The notes beneath the pieces were generated by a model. That model had not been told where the DNA came from, did no database searches, and was given only the letters and a program-made list of their open reading frames with translations. Source: Micavibrio sp. (GTDB lineage: Bacteria; Pseudomonadota; Alphaproteobacteria; Micavibrionales; UBA9664). From it: a DNA stretch of 64,000 bases. Location: contig PAAR01000006.1 of the NCBI GenBank assembly GCA_002699085.1, forward strand, positions 49,063 to 113,062. Direction: 5' to 3'. The position numbers and the translations under genes are program-made. Each line of letters starts with the position of its first letter. Position 1 is the first letter of the stretch. Below are positions 39,196-48,661 of this stretch, in pieces.

Positions 39196-39951
39196 CTAAT
39201 CCTCTTTTTTAAGATCATCGTCTTCCTCGATATCATCAATATCTTCAACCGCCATCGGCTTATCCAAAATATCTGACACATCATCATCGACACCGTCCAT
39301 ATAATCATCTTCTGGATTATAAGGGGCATTTTCTTGCATATAAAATTGTTCACCAATTTTGGCGTTGAGCTTTATTTCCATGAAACGGCCAATCGCCGAC
39401 CCTAAACATAAAAAGCCAAGTACCACGGCGAAGAATGGAAAAGCCGCACTAATAAGACACATTAATGCGAAAAACACGGTAACCACCATGTCATCGACTA
39501 AGCCATATAGGCGTGTCATTACTGATGGCTCATTCACCTCTTTACGGGTACTGGTATTATACGCAAAATACGCTGCATCATTCAGATAAAAGGCAAAGAA
39601 TAAGAATAGGCCAGGGATTGCAAAATCGCCATCTGAAACGGCGAAGAAGAAAATAAATCCAGCAAAGAAAAGATGGTTCCCAAAACGGCTTAAAAAACCA
39701 TCAAGAATATGCTCTTCTTCACTATGGCCCCGCTCTGGATATTGGGCGACCATTAAATTAGCAAAACGATTGGCAAGCAAGGTGATAAGCCCTAAACCAT
39801 AGGCTTCAATCGCCACGAGTAGAAAAGTCAGTACCGCCAACGCAATCGCCGCAAAAGCACATTGCTTTCGGCTTACATTTTTTCCATCAGCAAAATTGAT
39901 CGCTTTTTCTACATAAGGAGAAAGCAGAGAATTAACACGTTGCTCAATCAT
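39196..39951 (-). CDS. CDP-alcohol phosphatidyltransferase-like membrane protein
   Basis: 251 aa; multi-TM; LANRFANLM...DGFLSRFGNHLFFAG resembles the CDP-OH-P motif, with acidic C-terminus. Confidence 0.65.
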   Translation of the reverse strand: MIEQRVNSLLSPYVEKAINFADGKNVSRKQCAFAAIALAVLTFLLVAIEAYGLGLITLLANRFANLMVAQYPERGHSEEEHILDGFLSRFGNHLFFAGFIFFFAVSDGDFAIPGLFLFFAFYLNDAAYFAYNTSTRKEVNEPSVMTRLYGLVDDMVVTVFFALMCLISAAFPFFAVVLGFLCLGSAIGRFMEIKLNAKIGEQFYMQENAPYNPEDDYMDGVDDDVSDILDKPMAVEDIDDIEEDDDLKKED

Positions 39952-40001
39952 GGGGACACCTTTTGTTGTCTTTTAATTATTCTAGCAGAGTTTTATAGAA
40001 A

Positions 40002-41774
40002 CTAAAGAGCCGCAACATCGGCGATATGGAACTCAACAGATTCCCGCCCCTGCCATTCATTAATCTGGAACCCGCCTGCCAAATGTAGTGGCGTATCATT
40101 TGCGCTTAAAAGGGCGTCACCCATCGCTGTCCCAACTGCGCCAAAAGCAACGGCCTTAATTGATGAACCACCTTCCATGTCTGAGACATAACACCGTATA
40201 TGACGCTCCGCCATAATATCCGCCCTACCAATCCGCACCTTGTTCAGGGCAAAGCGTGGCTCTGGATTGCCTGAACCAAAAGGCGTCATCTCTCGTTGGA
40301 TAAGTTTAACAAAATCAAGCGATGCCCCGCCAATAGTTGCCACCGCATCAATGGTCATTTCGGGCAATATCGGTTGACCATCTAATTGTTGTTGCACATG
40401 TTTACGGACAAAGATACGAAACGGCTCAATCATTTCAGGCATAATTGTAAACCCGCCCGCCATCGCATGGCCGCCACCCTTAACGAGCAAGCCTTCATTG
40501 CGGGCTTCAATAAAACTAGCGGCAATATTAACACCCTCAATAGAACGCCCTGACCCACGGCCTTCCAAAACGCCATTTTCATTTTCTGCATAAGTAATCA
40601 CACAAGCGGGACGGCCATAGGTTTCCTTTAACTTTCCAGCGACAAGGCCAGACAGGCCTGAATGCCAACCCTCACCCTCAACAACAATCACAGGATCATT
40701 TTCTAAACCGAGCGTTTTGACTTTTTCTAACGCTTCCGCCGTCATGTCTTTTTGTAAATTTTTACGCTTCTCATTGCAATCATTGAGCAACCACGCCAAA
40801 TTCTTGGCTTCTTCATAATCATCTGTCGATAAAAGTTTCGAGCCCAAATCAGATTGATGAACACGAGAGCCTGCATTAATCCGTGGCCCCATCCCAAACC
40901 CAATATGATACGGTGTTGGGAATTTCGTCACACCACATACTTCCATCAGCGCACGCATACCGGCTGTTTCACGTTTATCCATTTGCTTTAAGCCTTCACG
41001 GACAAGTAATCTATTCGGGCCACGCTGCGGTACCATGTCGGCAATTGTGCCAAGCGCCACCAAATCAAGCCAATTCTTTAGCGGTGGTTCTGGACGATCT
41101 TTATAAAAGCCTTTATCCCGCAAACAGGCATTAATTGCGACACAAGTTAGAAATGCCACACCACAAGCCGCCAACTCATCAAATTCAGATGTGTCATCTT
41201 GGCGTTTTGGGTCAATTAAGAACGTCGCCACGGGTAATGTATCTTCGGTCTCATGGTGATCGAGAATAATAAGATCAACACCCATATCTTTGGCAGCTTG
41301 AGCAGGGCCGAAGCTGGTCGCACCACAATCCACCGTGATAATAATGTCGACACCCAGTTCTTTAAGCTTGGCGAAGGCTTCCGCTGATGGGCCATAACCT
41401 TCGGTTAAACGCTCTGGAATATAAACAGGCACATCTTGCCCCAACGCACGGAAAAAACGTTTTAAAATCGCGGAAGAGGTTGCGCCATCAACATCGAAAT
41501 CAGCAAACACGCCGATCTTACGATTATTAATCACCGCATCAGCAACAAAATCCGCCATTTTATCCATGTCCTTTAATTTAAATGGATCTGGAAAATGATC
41601 GCGCATACGTGGGCGCAAGAACGCTTCTACTTGGTCAAACCGTACCTCACGAGATGATAATAGGCGCCCAATAATCTCTGGTAAGCCATAGCTTTGAGAA
41701 ATGCGCATGGCTTCACGGGCATCATAAGGGGTCATGACCCAGCGGTTATTACCTAAAGATTTATCTATTTGCAT
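40002..41774 (-). CDS. recJ: Single-stranded-DNA-specific exonuclease RecJ
   Basis: 590 aa; IGVFADFDVDGATSSAIL, LIILDHHETED, GGGHAMAGGFTI. Confidence 0.96.
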   Translation of the reverse strand: MQIDKSLGNNRWVMTPYDAREAMRISQSYGLPEIIGRLLSSREVRFDQVEAFLRPRMRDHFPDPFKLKDMDKMADFVADAVINNRKIGVFADFDVDGATSSAILKRFFRALGQDVPVYIPERLTEGYGPSAEAFAKLKELGVDIIITVDCGATSFGPAQAAKDMGVDLIILDHHETEDTLPVATFLIDPKRQDDTSEFDELAACGVAFLTCVAINACLRDKGFYKDRPEPPLKNWLDLVALGTIADMVPQRGPNRLLVREGLKQMDKRETAGMRALMEVCGVTKFPTPYHIGFGMGPRINAGSRVHQSDLGSKLLSTDDYEEAKNLAWLLNDCNEKRKNLQKDMTAEALEKVKTLGLENDPVIVVEGEGWHSGLSGLVAGKLKETYGRPACVITYAENENGVLEGRGSGRSIEGVNIAASFIEARNEGLLVKGGGHAMAGGFTIMPEMIEPFRIFVRKHVQQQLDGQPILPEMTIDAVATIGGASLDFVKLIQREMTPFGSGNPEPRFALNKVRIGRADIMAERHIRCYVSDMEGGSSIKAVAFGAVGTAMGDALLSANDTPLHLAGGFQINEWQGRESVEFHIADVAAL

Positions 41775-41884
41775 GATGCTATCATCATAGAAGAGTCGCT
41801 GTTAAAAACCTAGGTTTTAATGGTAGCGATCAACAGATTTATCTATTTACTTTTGCTTTACGATAGACGTGCTAAACTTAAAAG

Positions 41885-42130
41885 ATGCAAAAAGTGATTG
41901 GTGAGAAAATCTGTAATTTTTCTATGAATGAGGCTGGCAAAGCGCAAGTTGCTATTACTTTTCCGCGCGCTAAAATATTTAAGCCACAAGCTGATGGCTC
42001 TATCAAAGTTGTTCAAGGCGAGCGCACTATTACACATACCGCAGAAAGTCTCGATAAGCTTATCAAAAGCTGTAAAAACCCTGGTGACCTCCCATTTATT
42101 TTGAAAAACTTGAGTGATTTTAAGGCTTAA
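41885..42130 (+). CDS. Hypothetical small protein (81 aa)
   Basis: ORF MQKVIGEKICNFSMNEAGKAQVAITFPRAKIFKPQADGSIKVVQ...; overlapping minus ORF 41858-42133 looks spurious. Confidence 0.5.
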   Translation: MQKVIGEKICNFSMNEAGKAQVAITFPRAKIFKPQADGSIKVVQGERTITHTAESLDKLIKSCKNPGDLPFILKNLSDFKA

Positions 42131-42179
42131 CAACCACTAAATTCAAAATATTATTACAAAAAATTTGACTCTTGCGACA

Positions 42180-42225
42180 TTCCCTGTTTTTCTTAATCAA
42201 AAGACATAAGAAAAAGGACAGGGAA
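42180..42225 (+). promoter_or_regulatory. Hairpin overlapping SD of 42231 gene
   Basis: TTCCCTGTTTTTCTTA (42180-42195) / TAAGAAAAAGGACAGGGAA (42207-42225), near-perfect stem with a small bulge, ends 6 nt before ATG. Confidence 0.5.
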
Positions 42226-42230
42226 AAAAT

Positions 42231-42752
42231 ATGGCGGACGGTGAAGGGCGTGCACCCAGTGTTTCTATTGACAGACGGAGTTTTATAAGAGCTATTGAGG
42301 TTCTTACTTTTAATTATTTTGTTTTAGCTGTTGCTGGCTTTGGTAATTACAAAGCCTTACATGAAGAGGTCGACCTGTCTCCAGAATGCCGCATTGAAAC
42401 AGATGGGTCGATCATGGTTTCTTTTGACCGCGCTGCATGGTCAGATAAGCCAATGGCAAAGAATTTTATTGATACTTTTTTTACAGCAATAAATAAAGCG
42501 AAAGACGCCCAACACCCTATTACAGAGGCACAACTGCAAGTAGATAAAGACAGGGGCATTGCCTATTTTAAAAGCCTTGCCACTTTTTATAATCTTATCA
42601 TTGTCCTGTATAACGCAAGTGAATTTATAACAGATCCGAGCACAGATACCGTCGAGCTTGAGGGTGATACTGTTCAAACAATCAATACACAACTCTCCTC
42701 CATCAAAAAGACTATTTTTCCTTTTGATACCGGTAATTGTCGTCCCTGCTAA
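42231..42752 (+). CDS. Hypothetical protein (173 aa)
   Basis: ORF preceded by SD-containing hairpin; no recognised domain. Confidence 0.65.
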   Translation: MADGEGRAPSVSIDRRSFIRAIEVLTFNYFVLAVAGFGNYKALHEEVDLSPECRIETDGSIMVSFDRAAWSDKPMAKNFIDTFFTAINKAKDAQHPITEAQLQVDKDRGIAYFKSLATFYNLIIVLYNASEFITDPSTDTVELEGDTVQTINTQLSSIKKTIFPFDTGNCRPC

Positions 42753-42789
42753 AGATAATAAATTTTACACGAACGAAAGAGCAAATATA

Positions 42790-43626
42790 ATGACAAGTAA
42801 AAATAATTTAATGAGCTCCAGCACTATTAGTGGAAAAGTGGGTGGTACAGAAGAGTTCATTGCAAGTGCAGATTTTACGACCGTTGCTGATTTAGCTAAA
42901 TCAAATGCTTTGCGTGACCAACAAGTGTTAAACTATTTAAAAGAAGAACCATTACTGTTTGTCATACAAGCATTAGAAATTAATCTTGCGCATATTTTTG
43001 CTACACGAAACCCTAAATTAGGTTTAACACAATCGCAGTTATTTTGTTTCTTTAGTGATTTTTTTATCACCAACAACAATACAACAGTGGTCACCAAAAT
43101 AGATATTGGAAAAACTTTAACCGAGCTTCCCGTTAGTGATAACTTACGTGAGTGTACAGCAGGTTGTTTAGAAGAATTTTTAAAGCTTATTGATTTTATG
43201 GCGAAAAGAGAAAAGCTAGAACATATTATCGAAGTCGATGCCGCCAAAAATACATTAACCTTTCATACGCAACGTGCTTTCTTTGAAGTGGTTAATGTTC
43301 TTACAAAAGCAACACCAGGCCTTTATGATATTGATAATTTTGAGAAAGCCGAAGACATCTATAAACAAGCCCTTAATGAACCTGATGTAATGGCCGCGCT
43401 TACAGGCTATGAACAAGAAATGTCATACAAAACAGGGTTTATTTCAGTTGGTTTATTGCTTGATGGACAGCACATAACCAAAAAACAGTTTAAATCCAGA
43501 GAAATTAATAGAGCCTTTGGCAACACCTTGCCGTATCCGATGAATGATCTCGAATATTTAATGGAAAAGTACCAATTTAGCCTTCAGAAAGAGCCTAATC
43601 AGGCTATGGTACATATACCCAATTAA
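42790..43626 (+). CDS. Hypothetical protein (~278 aa)
   Basis: MTSKNNLMSSSTISGKVGGTEEFIASADFTTVADLAKSN...; start refined from ORF-track 42658, which overlaps the previous gene. Confidence 0.65.
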   Translation: MTSKNNLMSSSTISGKVGGTEEFIASADFTTVADLAKSNALRDQQVLNYLKEEPLLFVIQALEINLAHIFATRNPKLGLTQSQLFCFFSDFFITNNNTTVVTKIDIGKTLTELPVSDNLRECTAGCLEEFLKLIDFMAKREKLEHIIEVDAAKNTLTFHTQRAFFEVVNVLTKATPGLYDIDNFEKAEDIYKQALNEPDVMAALTGYEQEMSYKTGFISVGLLLDGQHITKKQFKSREINRAFGNTLPYPMNDLEYLMEKYQFSLQKEPNQAMVHIPN

Positions 43627-44072
43627 AATGGTTTAACGACCGCCATTATCACAATCACGATCATCAGTAATGTCGGCACTTCATTCATAATCCGGTAAAA
43701 TTTTGCTGATTTTGTATTCTGGTCGGCTGCAAATTGTTTTTGCCATTTACTCATCATACCGTGTAAGCTACTCAACAAAACCACAGCCGTTAATTTAACA
43801 TGGAGCCACCCGCCTTCAAAAAGTGCTGGGTTTGCAAAGATCATCAACCCACCAAACAACCATGTCGCACCCATCGCTGGGTTCATAATAAATTTCAACA
43901 AACGACGCTCCATTACTTTTAATGTAGCAATCGGTTCTTTGTTTTTTTGATTGGCCTCAGCGTGATAGACAAAAAGGCGTGGCAGATATAGCATTGCCGC
44001 CATCCAGCAAATAACACTTATAAGATGAAGTGCTTTTAACCATAGATAATTATTAAGCAGAAATTCTTGCAT
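43623..44072 (-). CDS. hemJ: Protoporphyrinogen oxidase HemJ
   Basis: 149 aa; LWLKALHLISVICWMAAMLYLPRLFVYHAEA, LLKFIMNPAMGATWLFG; next to hemH/hemE. Confidence 0.94.
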   Translation of the reverse strand: MQEFLLNNYLWLKALHLISVICWMAAMLYLPRLFVYHAEANQKNKEPIATLKVMERRLLKFIMNPAMGATWLFGGLMIFANPALFEGGWLHVKLTAVVLLSSLHGMMSKWQKQFAADQNTKSAKFYRIMNEVPTLLMIVIVIMAVVKPF

Positions 44073-44081
44073 GTTTTTTCC

Positions 44082-45152
44082 TTATGCTGCCTCTGGCATT
44101 ATTGCGCACGGGCATTTTTTAAACGTATTCGGACATAAACGCTCACCATTATCTGGTGCAATATCAATATCTCGTTTATCAGCCATTTTAACCATATCAC
44201 CAAGGCCTTGAATAAATGCTTCATTCACACTCACGGTTGGCACAACATCATAATAGACGATACCGCGTTTTTTAGCCAAGTGGCGATATTCAATATCCAA
44301 CTCCACCAATGTTTCAACATGTTCGGAGACAAAAGCATGCGGATAAATAATAACAGGTACTTGGTCAGCGGCGGCTTTTTCTAAAGCTTCTTCTACCGAC
44401 GGGCCGATCCATTTTAAAGGACCAACACGGCTTTGATAACATATCTGCCAATCAAGCCCCTCAACCATTAAAGCATCAGCGAGCTTTTGTGCGGTCTGTT
44501 CACATTGCCATTGATAAGGGTCACCTTTTTGAATAATTTTTTCTGGCAAACCATGTGCAGAAAATAAAATACGTGGCGGTTTAAAGCCTTTTTCTTTGGC
44601 CGTGAAAAGTGCTTTGTTATAAGAGCTGGCCAAATGCTGTCGACCGGCTTCTATCCAGCCGGCTTGCCACGGATAACAACAAATCGTCTTCGTTGGTAAA
44701 TCTATCTCTAATTTTTTAGCTGTTTTTTGCCAATCTTCAATGGAGGAAAAACTCGTCGTTGTTGAATATTGCGGATAAAGCGGTAACAGGATTATTTTTT
44801 TAGCGCCCCATTTTTTAACTTGTTTGAGCACTTCTGCCGCCATTGGATGCCAATAGCGCATAGAAACGAATACCTTCATGTGCTTTGGCAAAACAGCTTG
44901 TAAAACTTCCGCTTGTGCTTGTGTGTTTTTTAAAAGCGGTGATCCGCCACCTAAAAAACCATAAGATTCACCCGCTTCTTTTTTAGACCGACGATTGGAA
45001 ATAAGTTTTGAAATAAGCCAGCGTATCGGTTTCGGTGCACCAATAATATTTTTATCCATGAAGAAATTAAATAAAAACGGCTTAATAGATTCGGCCTTAT
45101 CAGGCCCACCTAAGTTAAATAAAATTACTGCTGTTTTTTGTGCTTTGCTCAT
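44082..45152 (-). CDS. hemH: Ferrochelatase
   Basis: 356 aa; AVILFNLGGPDKAESIKPFLFNFFMD, LFSAHGLPEKII, CYQSRVGPLKWIGPS. Confidence 0.96.
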   Translation of the reverse strand: MSKAQKTAVILFNLGGPDKAESIKPFLFNFFMDKNIIGAPKPIRWLISKLISNRRSKKEAGESYGFLGGGSPLLKNTQAQAEVLQAVLPKHMKVFVSMRYWHPMAAEVLKQVKKWGAKKIILLPLYPQYSTTTSFSSIEDWQKTAKKLEIDLPTKTICCYPWQAGWIEAGRQHLASSYNKALFTAKEKGFKPPRILFSAHGLPEKIIQKGDPYQWQCEQTAQKLADALMVEGLDWQICYQSRVGPLKWIGPSVEEALEKAAADQVPVIIYPHAFVSEHVETLVELDIEYRHLAKKRGIVYYDVVPTVSVNEAFIQGLGDMVKMADKRDIDIAPDNGERLCPNTFKKCPCAIMPEAA

Positions 45153-46168
45153 TCTCTCACTAATCGTATTAATTCTTCAACATGTTCAATCTTGGTATCT
45201 TTATCAATACCATGGCCTAGGTTGAAAATATAGCTTCCCTGCCCCAGCGCTGTTTTTATATTCGTCACAGCTGTCCGCAAAGTTTCACCCCCAGCTTTTA
45301 AAACCATTGGATCAAGATTACCTTGGACAGGACATATTTTTTGTAAGTCTTGTGCCTGTGATAGAGGCACAGAGGTATCAAGAGATACGGCAGTCACCCC
45401 AGTTTTTTCAATATAGCTTTTTATCTTCACCCCAGCGCCGCGTGGAAATCCTATGATTGGCATGTTTGGGTAGACAGCTCTTACCCGCTGAACAATGTCT
45501 TTGGTCGGTTTAATAACCCATTGATCAAATTGTTGCTCGGATAAAACACCTGACCAGCTATCAAAAAGTTGCAGAGCATTCACACCGGCTTTGACTTGTT
45601 CAATCAAATATTCAACAGTTGAATTAACCAAAATATCAATCAGTTTTTGAAAGCCAATTTCATCTTCGAAGGCTTTTAAGCGAACACTATCAAACCCTTT
45701 ACTATCGCCACCGCCATTGACCATATAACATGCTACTGTCCATGGGCTACCGGCAAAGCCAATGAGTGCTTTATCATTTGATAATTCTTTGCGGATGAGT
45801 TTTTGAGCCTCAAAAACAGGTTGTAAATGCTCAAGATTAAAGTTGAGCGTATCAATATCCAAAGTGCCTAATTTAGGACCTTCGCCTTTTTCAAACCAGA
45901 GTTTTTGGCCTAAGGCATGGGGGATTACCAAAATATCAGAAAAAGTAATCGCTGCATCAAAATCAAAGCGCCTAATAGGCTGTAATGTTACTTCTGCCGC
46001 CATTTCTGGGGTATAGCAAAGGGTTAAAAAATCACCTGCTTTAGCACGGGTTTTAAGATATTCTGGTAGATATCGACCGGCTTGGCGCATCAACCAGATA
46101 GGCGGAACTTTATCCGTTTTCAATGGTTGGTTTATATGCTGATTGGTAAGAGCTTCAATTAATTTCAT
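45149..46168 (-). CDS. hemE: Uroporphyrinogen decarboxylase
   Basis: PPIWLMRQAGRYLPEYLKTR, LVIPHALGQKLWFEKGEGP, GFAGSPWTVACYM; start set to MKLIEALTNQ (46168); ORF-track start 46291 runs into the AT-rich intergenic. Confidence 0.95.
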   Translation of the reverse strand: MKLIEALTNQHINQPLKTDKVPPIWLMRQAGRYLPEYLKTRAKAGDFLTLCYTPEMAAEVTLQPIRRFDFDAAITFSDILVIPHALGQKLWFEKGEGPKLGTLDIDTLNFNLEHLQPVFEAQKLIRKELSNDKALIGFAGSPWTVACYMVNGGGDSKGFDSVRLKAFEDEIGFQKLIDILVNSTVEYLIEQVKAGVNALQLFDSWSGVLSEQQFDQWVIKPTKDIVQRVRAVYPNMPIIGFPRGAGVKIKSYIEKTGVTAVSLDTSVPLSQAQDLQKICPVQGNLDPMVLKAGGETLRTAVTNIKTALGQGSYIFNLGHGIDKDTKIEHVEELIRLVRE

Positions 46169-46504
46169 GCGCCGATACTGCCAATTAAAAACCTTTCTAA
46201 CAACTAAAATAAAAAGAATCTTTAAAGGATGTAGTAGTTGTATATCCCTGTGAAAATCGGGGATAAAACTTACCCCTATATTTATGCACAAGGGCTCTTA
46301 TTTTATGAATCGTTATAATTAAACAGGCTTTTACCCTATTCAATTTTTTATCCGTAGCATTGTATAAAATTAAATTATGTGTGTAAGGAGTCTTGAACTA
46401 TGTTTTGCGATCTGGGGATAAAACAATCCCCTAATTGATCCTTGCAAAAACACCTGACTTCTCCACAATGTTATACATAGGATTATGAATAAGGAGATAC
46501 AATT
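46169..46504. other. Candidate chromosomal replication origin (oriC)
   Basis: hemE-adjacent AT-rich intergenic; TTATGCACA (46282-46290), TTCTCCACA (46459-46467), TTATACATA (46471-46479), TGTGTGTAA (46379-46387), TTATCCGTA (46348-46356), and two GGGGATAAAACnnnCCCC elements whose complements contain TTATCCCC; sampled GC skew changes sign here. Confidence 0.75.
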
Positions 46505-47122
46505 ATGGACACATTGATATTTGTAAAAGCAGGTACAAAAGATATCAAAAAGCTTTTACCGCTTATCAATGATATAAGCCAATCAAAGAAATTTAGTGTA
46601 GAGAAAACTACAATTATGATGGCCTTTCTACCTTTTTATCAGGGCTGTCAGTTACTTGAAGTAATGGACCATGATAGTTTTCCGATTATCAAGCGCCGTT
46701 TTGTTTATAACCGTGAAGAGAATGAGATTTATTCTGTAGATTATAAGGATGAAACGCTTCAAAAATTGAATAATGATATTCCGTTATTTTTAGACGAGAG
46801 CACAGCGGCTGACTATGTCCGTTTCTATTTTGATATGGTTATTGGCGATTACGGCCGCTTTTATGTTGTTGAGAGTATTGATGATATTCCGTGGCTTGAA
46901 GATCCTACCCCTCAATTACGAAAATCTATGGCCAGTTTAGTGCAAGATATAAGCATAACGGCACAAACAAAAAATGATTATACACTCAAAGTTAGCCTGC
47001 TTTTCAAGAATTCACTGTTTGAAGCGATGGTAAAATTAACAAAAACAGGCGAAGTTTCAATTTTATCGCAAGATATTTTACTTCAAGATATGCCTGTCCA
47101 CGATCAAGCTTTGGGGCATTAA
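46505..47122 (+). CDS. Hypothetical protein (205 aa) next to putative oriC
   Basis: Good SD (AAGGAGATACAATT-ATG); no recognised domain. Confidence 0.75.
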   Translation: MDTLIFVKAGTKDIKKLLPLINDISQSKKFSVEKTTIMMAFLPFYQGCQLLEVMDHDSFPIIKRRFVYNREENEIYSVDYKDETLQKLNNDIPLFLDESTAADYVRFYFDMVIGDYGRFYVVESIDDIPWLEDPTPQLRKSMASLVQDISITAQTKNDYTLKVSLLFKNSLFEAMVKLTKTGEVSILSQDILLQDMPVHDQALGH

Positions 47123-47313
47123 TGCGGGTTTGCGCATTTTAGAGTTACCATAATCAATTAATACTTCATTAACTTATTGAAAAAATTCACATTTTTTTGA
47201 AAAAAGATGTTTTTGTTAGGATTCTGTTTACCCTTTTCGACGATACTGGATATGTAGGCAGAAGAAAAAGGGTTCTGAACCTACAAAAGAGTGAGTTTTT
47301 AGGGGTAAGAACA

Positions 47314-48636
47314 ATGACAACGACAAATAACACATCTGACGGAAATAATGAGCAGTTACAAGTTAGTTGCCGTGTAGCGTATATGCTAGACGACGATCAA
47401 CCTGTTTTATGCACGCTTATTGGTGACCAGCCATTATTTTACGCAGATGAAATGGCAATAAATGAAATTGACGATGATGCTTTCGAAGATGATTTTGAAA
47501 GTACTGGCGATTTATTATTCCGCCTAACGACAGAAGATCTTCAGGCACGTGCCATTAAAATGGAAGAAAAACGTCAGGCATTTGTCGATGATAATAAACC
47601 AAATGTATATGATCTGTTTGCAGCGAATGCCGCTAGTCTTTCAGATACTAAATTAAATCAAGAAATTACTATCTCTCATCTGACCACCATTTTAGAGAAA
47701 AGTCGTCTTGGTGCTGAGCTTTTACGCTTTGCCCAAGACAACGCTATTACCTTATCGGTATCATCTGATACAGATTGCGTTATATATGATCGTGACATGT
47801 TGAGCATTTTGGTGCCAAGCTTTATGGAAGAAGGTACAGCCCTTGTTGGTTTGGCTCAAGAGCTTCGCCGTGCTTTTCAACATAAGCAAGGAACATTAAT
47901 TAACCCAGTAACATTTGCGGTTGAAGATGCAATAACAGTGAACCGTGCGCAGATTGCTGATCTTTGTGTATCAAAAATTCGTATTGCTTGGGAATTGAGT
48001 TTGACTGATGAAAAATCAGCATGGGAAGCAATTGCTGCTTCTGGTCTATCAGACATCGCTTTTTCTATGGTACGGGAAGTGAAAAATGATTTCCGTAGCC
48101 TTAATAATGGCTGGGCGATGCAAGTTGGCTTTGAAAAATGGTTCTTATCGGATCGTTGCAAATTGGAAGATAGGCGTCTTATCCAGACAATGCTTGCCGA
48201 CCATGGTGGCCATGTTTTTGAAACAGACGAGTTGTCTCATATGGTAAGTATTGAAGTGGTGACACGTCTTGGCCATATGCCATTTGGTAAAAATTACTTG
48301 TCAAATATTGCATCAAATATTGTGCATGACCCATTATACACAGAAGTGCGTGACCGTTCATCGGCTAACTTCTTATGGTTTATTAAGTTTGAAAGTGCCT
48401 TCCGTGATAAAGAACGCGACTTGAAAACGCCTGCCTCTTCGGCTAAGATGCCATCTTCAGTGAGAGCCACTCTTTTCGGTGGTGCAGAGGAAGAAGAGAC
48501 AAAGAATAATGAAGAAGGCTATTGCGAGGTCATCGCATTCCCGAGCATATTTGCCGACATTGCAGAGCAAAGACAACCAGTCCTTGCGGCAAGAGGCAAT
48601 AATATCGTCCAGCTCTTCGCTCATAAAGACCGTTAA
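47314..48636 (+). CDS. Hypothetical protein, possibly DUF6782-like, lacking HExxH
   Basis: MTTTNNTSDGNNEQ... with SD AGGGGTAAG; segment ALVGLAQELRRAFQHKQG...QIADLCVSKIRIAWEL. Paralogous to next ORF. Domain name is from memory. Confidence 0.65.
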   Translation: MTTTNNTSDGNNEQLQVSCRVAYMLDDDQPVLCTLIGDQPLFYADEMAINEIDDDAFEDDFESTGDLLFRLTTEDLQARAIKMEEKRQAFVDDNKPNVYDLFAANAASLSDTKLNQEITISHLTTILEKSRLGAELLRFAQDNAITLSVSSDTDCVIYDRDMLSILVPSFMEEGTALVGLAQELRRAFQHKQGTLINPVTFAVEDAITVNRAQIADLCVSKIRIAWELSLTDEKSAWEAIAASGLSDIAFSMVREVKNDFRSLNNGWAMQVGFEKWFLSDRCKLEDRRLIQTMLADHGGHVFETDELSHMVSIEVVTRLGHMPFGKNYLSNIASNIVHDPLYTEVRDRSSANFLWFIKFESAFRDKERDLKTPASSAKMPSSVRATLFGGAEEEETKNNEEGYCEVIAFPSIFADIAEQRQPVLAARGNNIVQLFAHKDR

Positions 48637-48661
48637 TTTTATTGATGGGGATGTCAAATCT

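Noticed and set aside
41858-42133. 91-aa minus ORF overlapping 41885-42130
   Set aside because: Fully overlaps the plus ORF, which has the more protein-like composition; one of the two is spurious and the minus one looks less likely.
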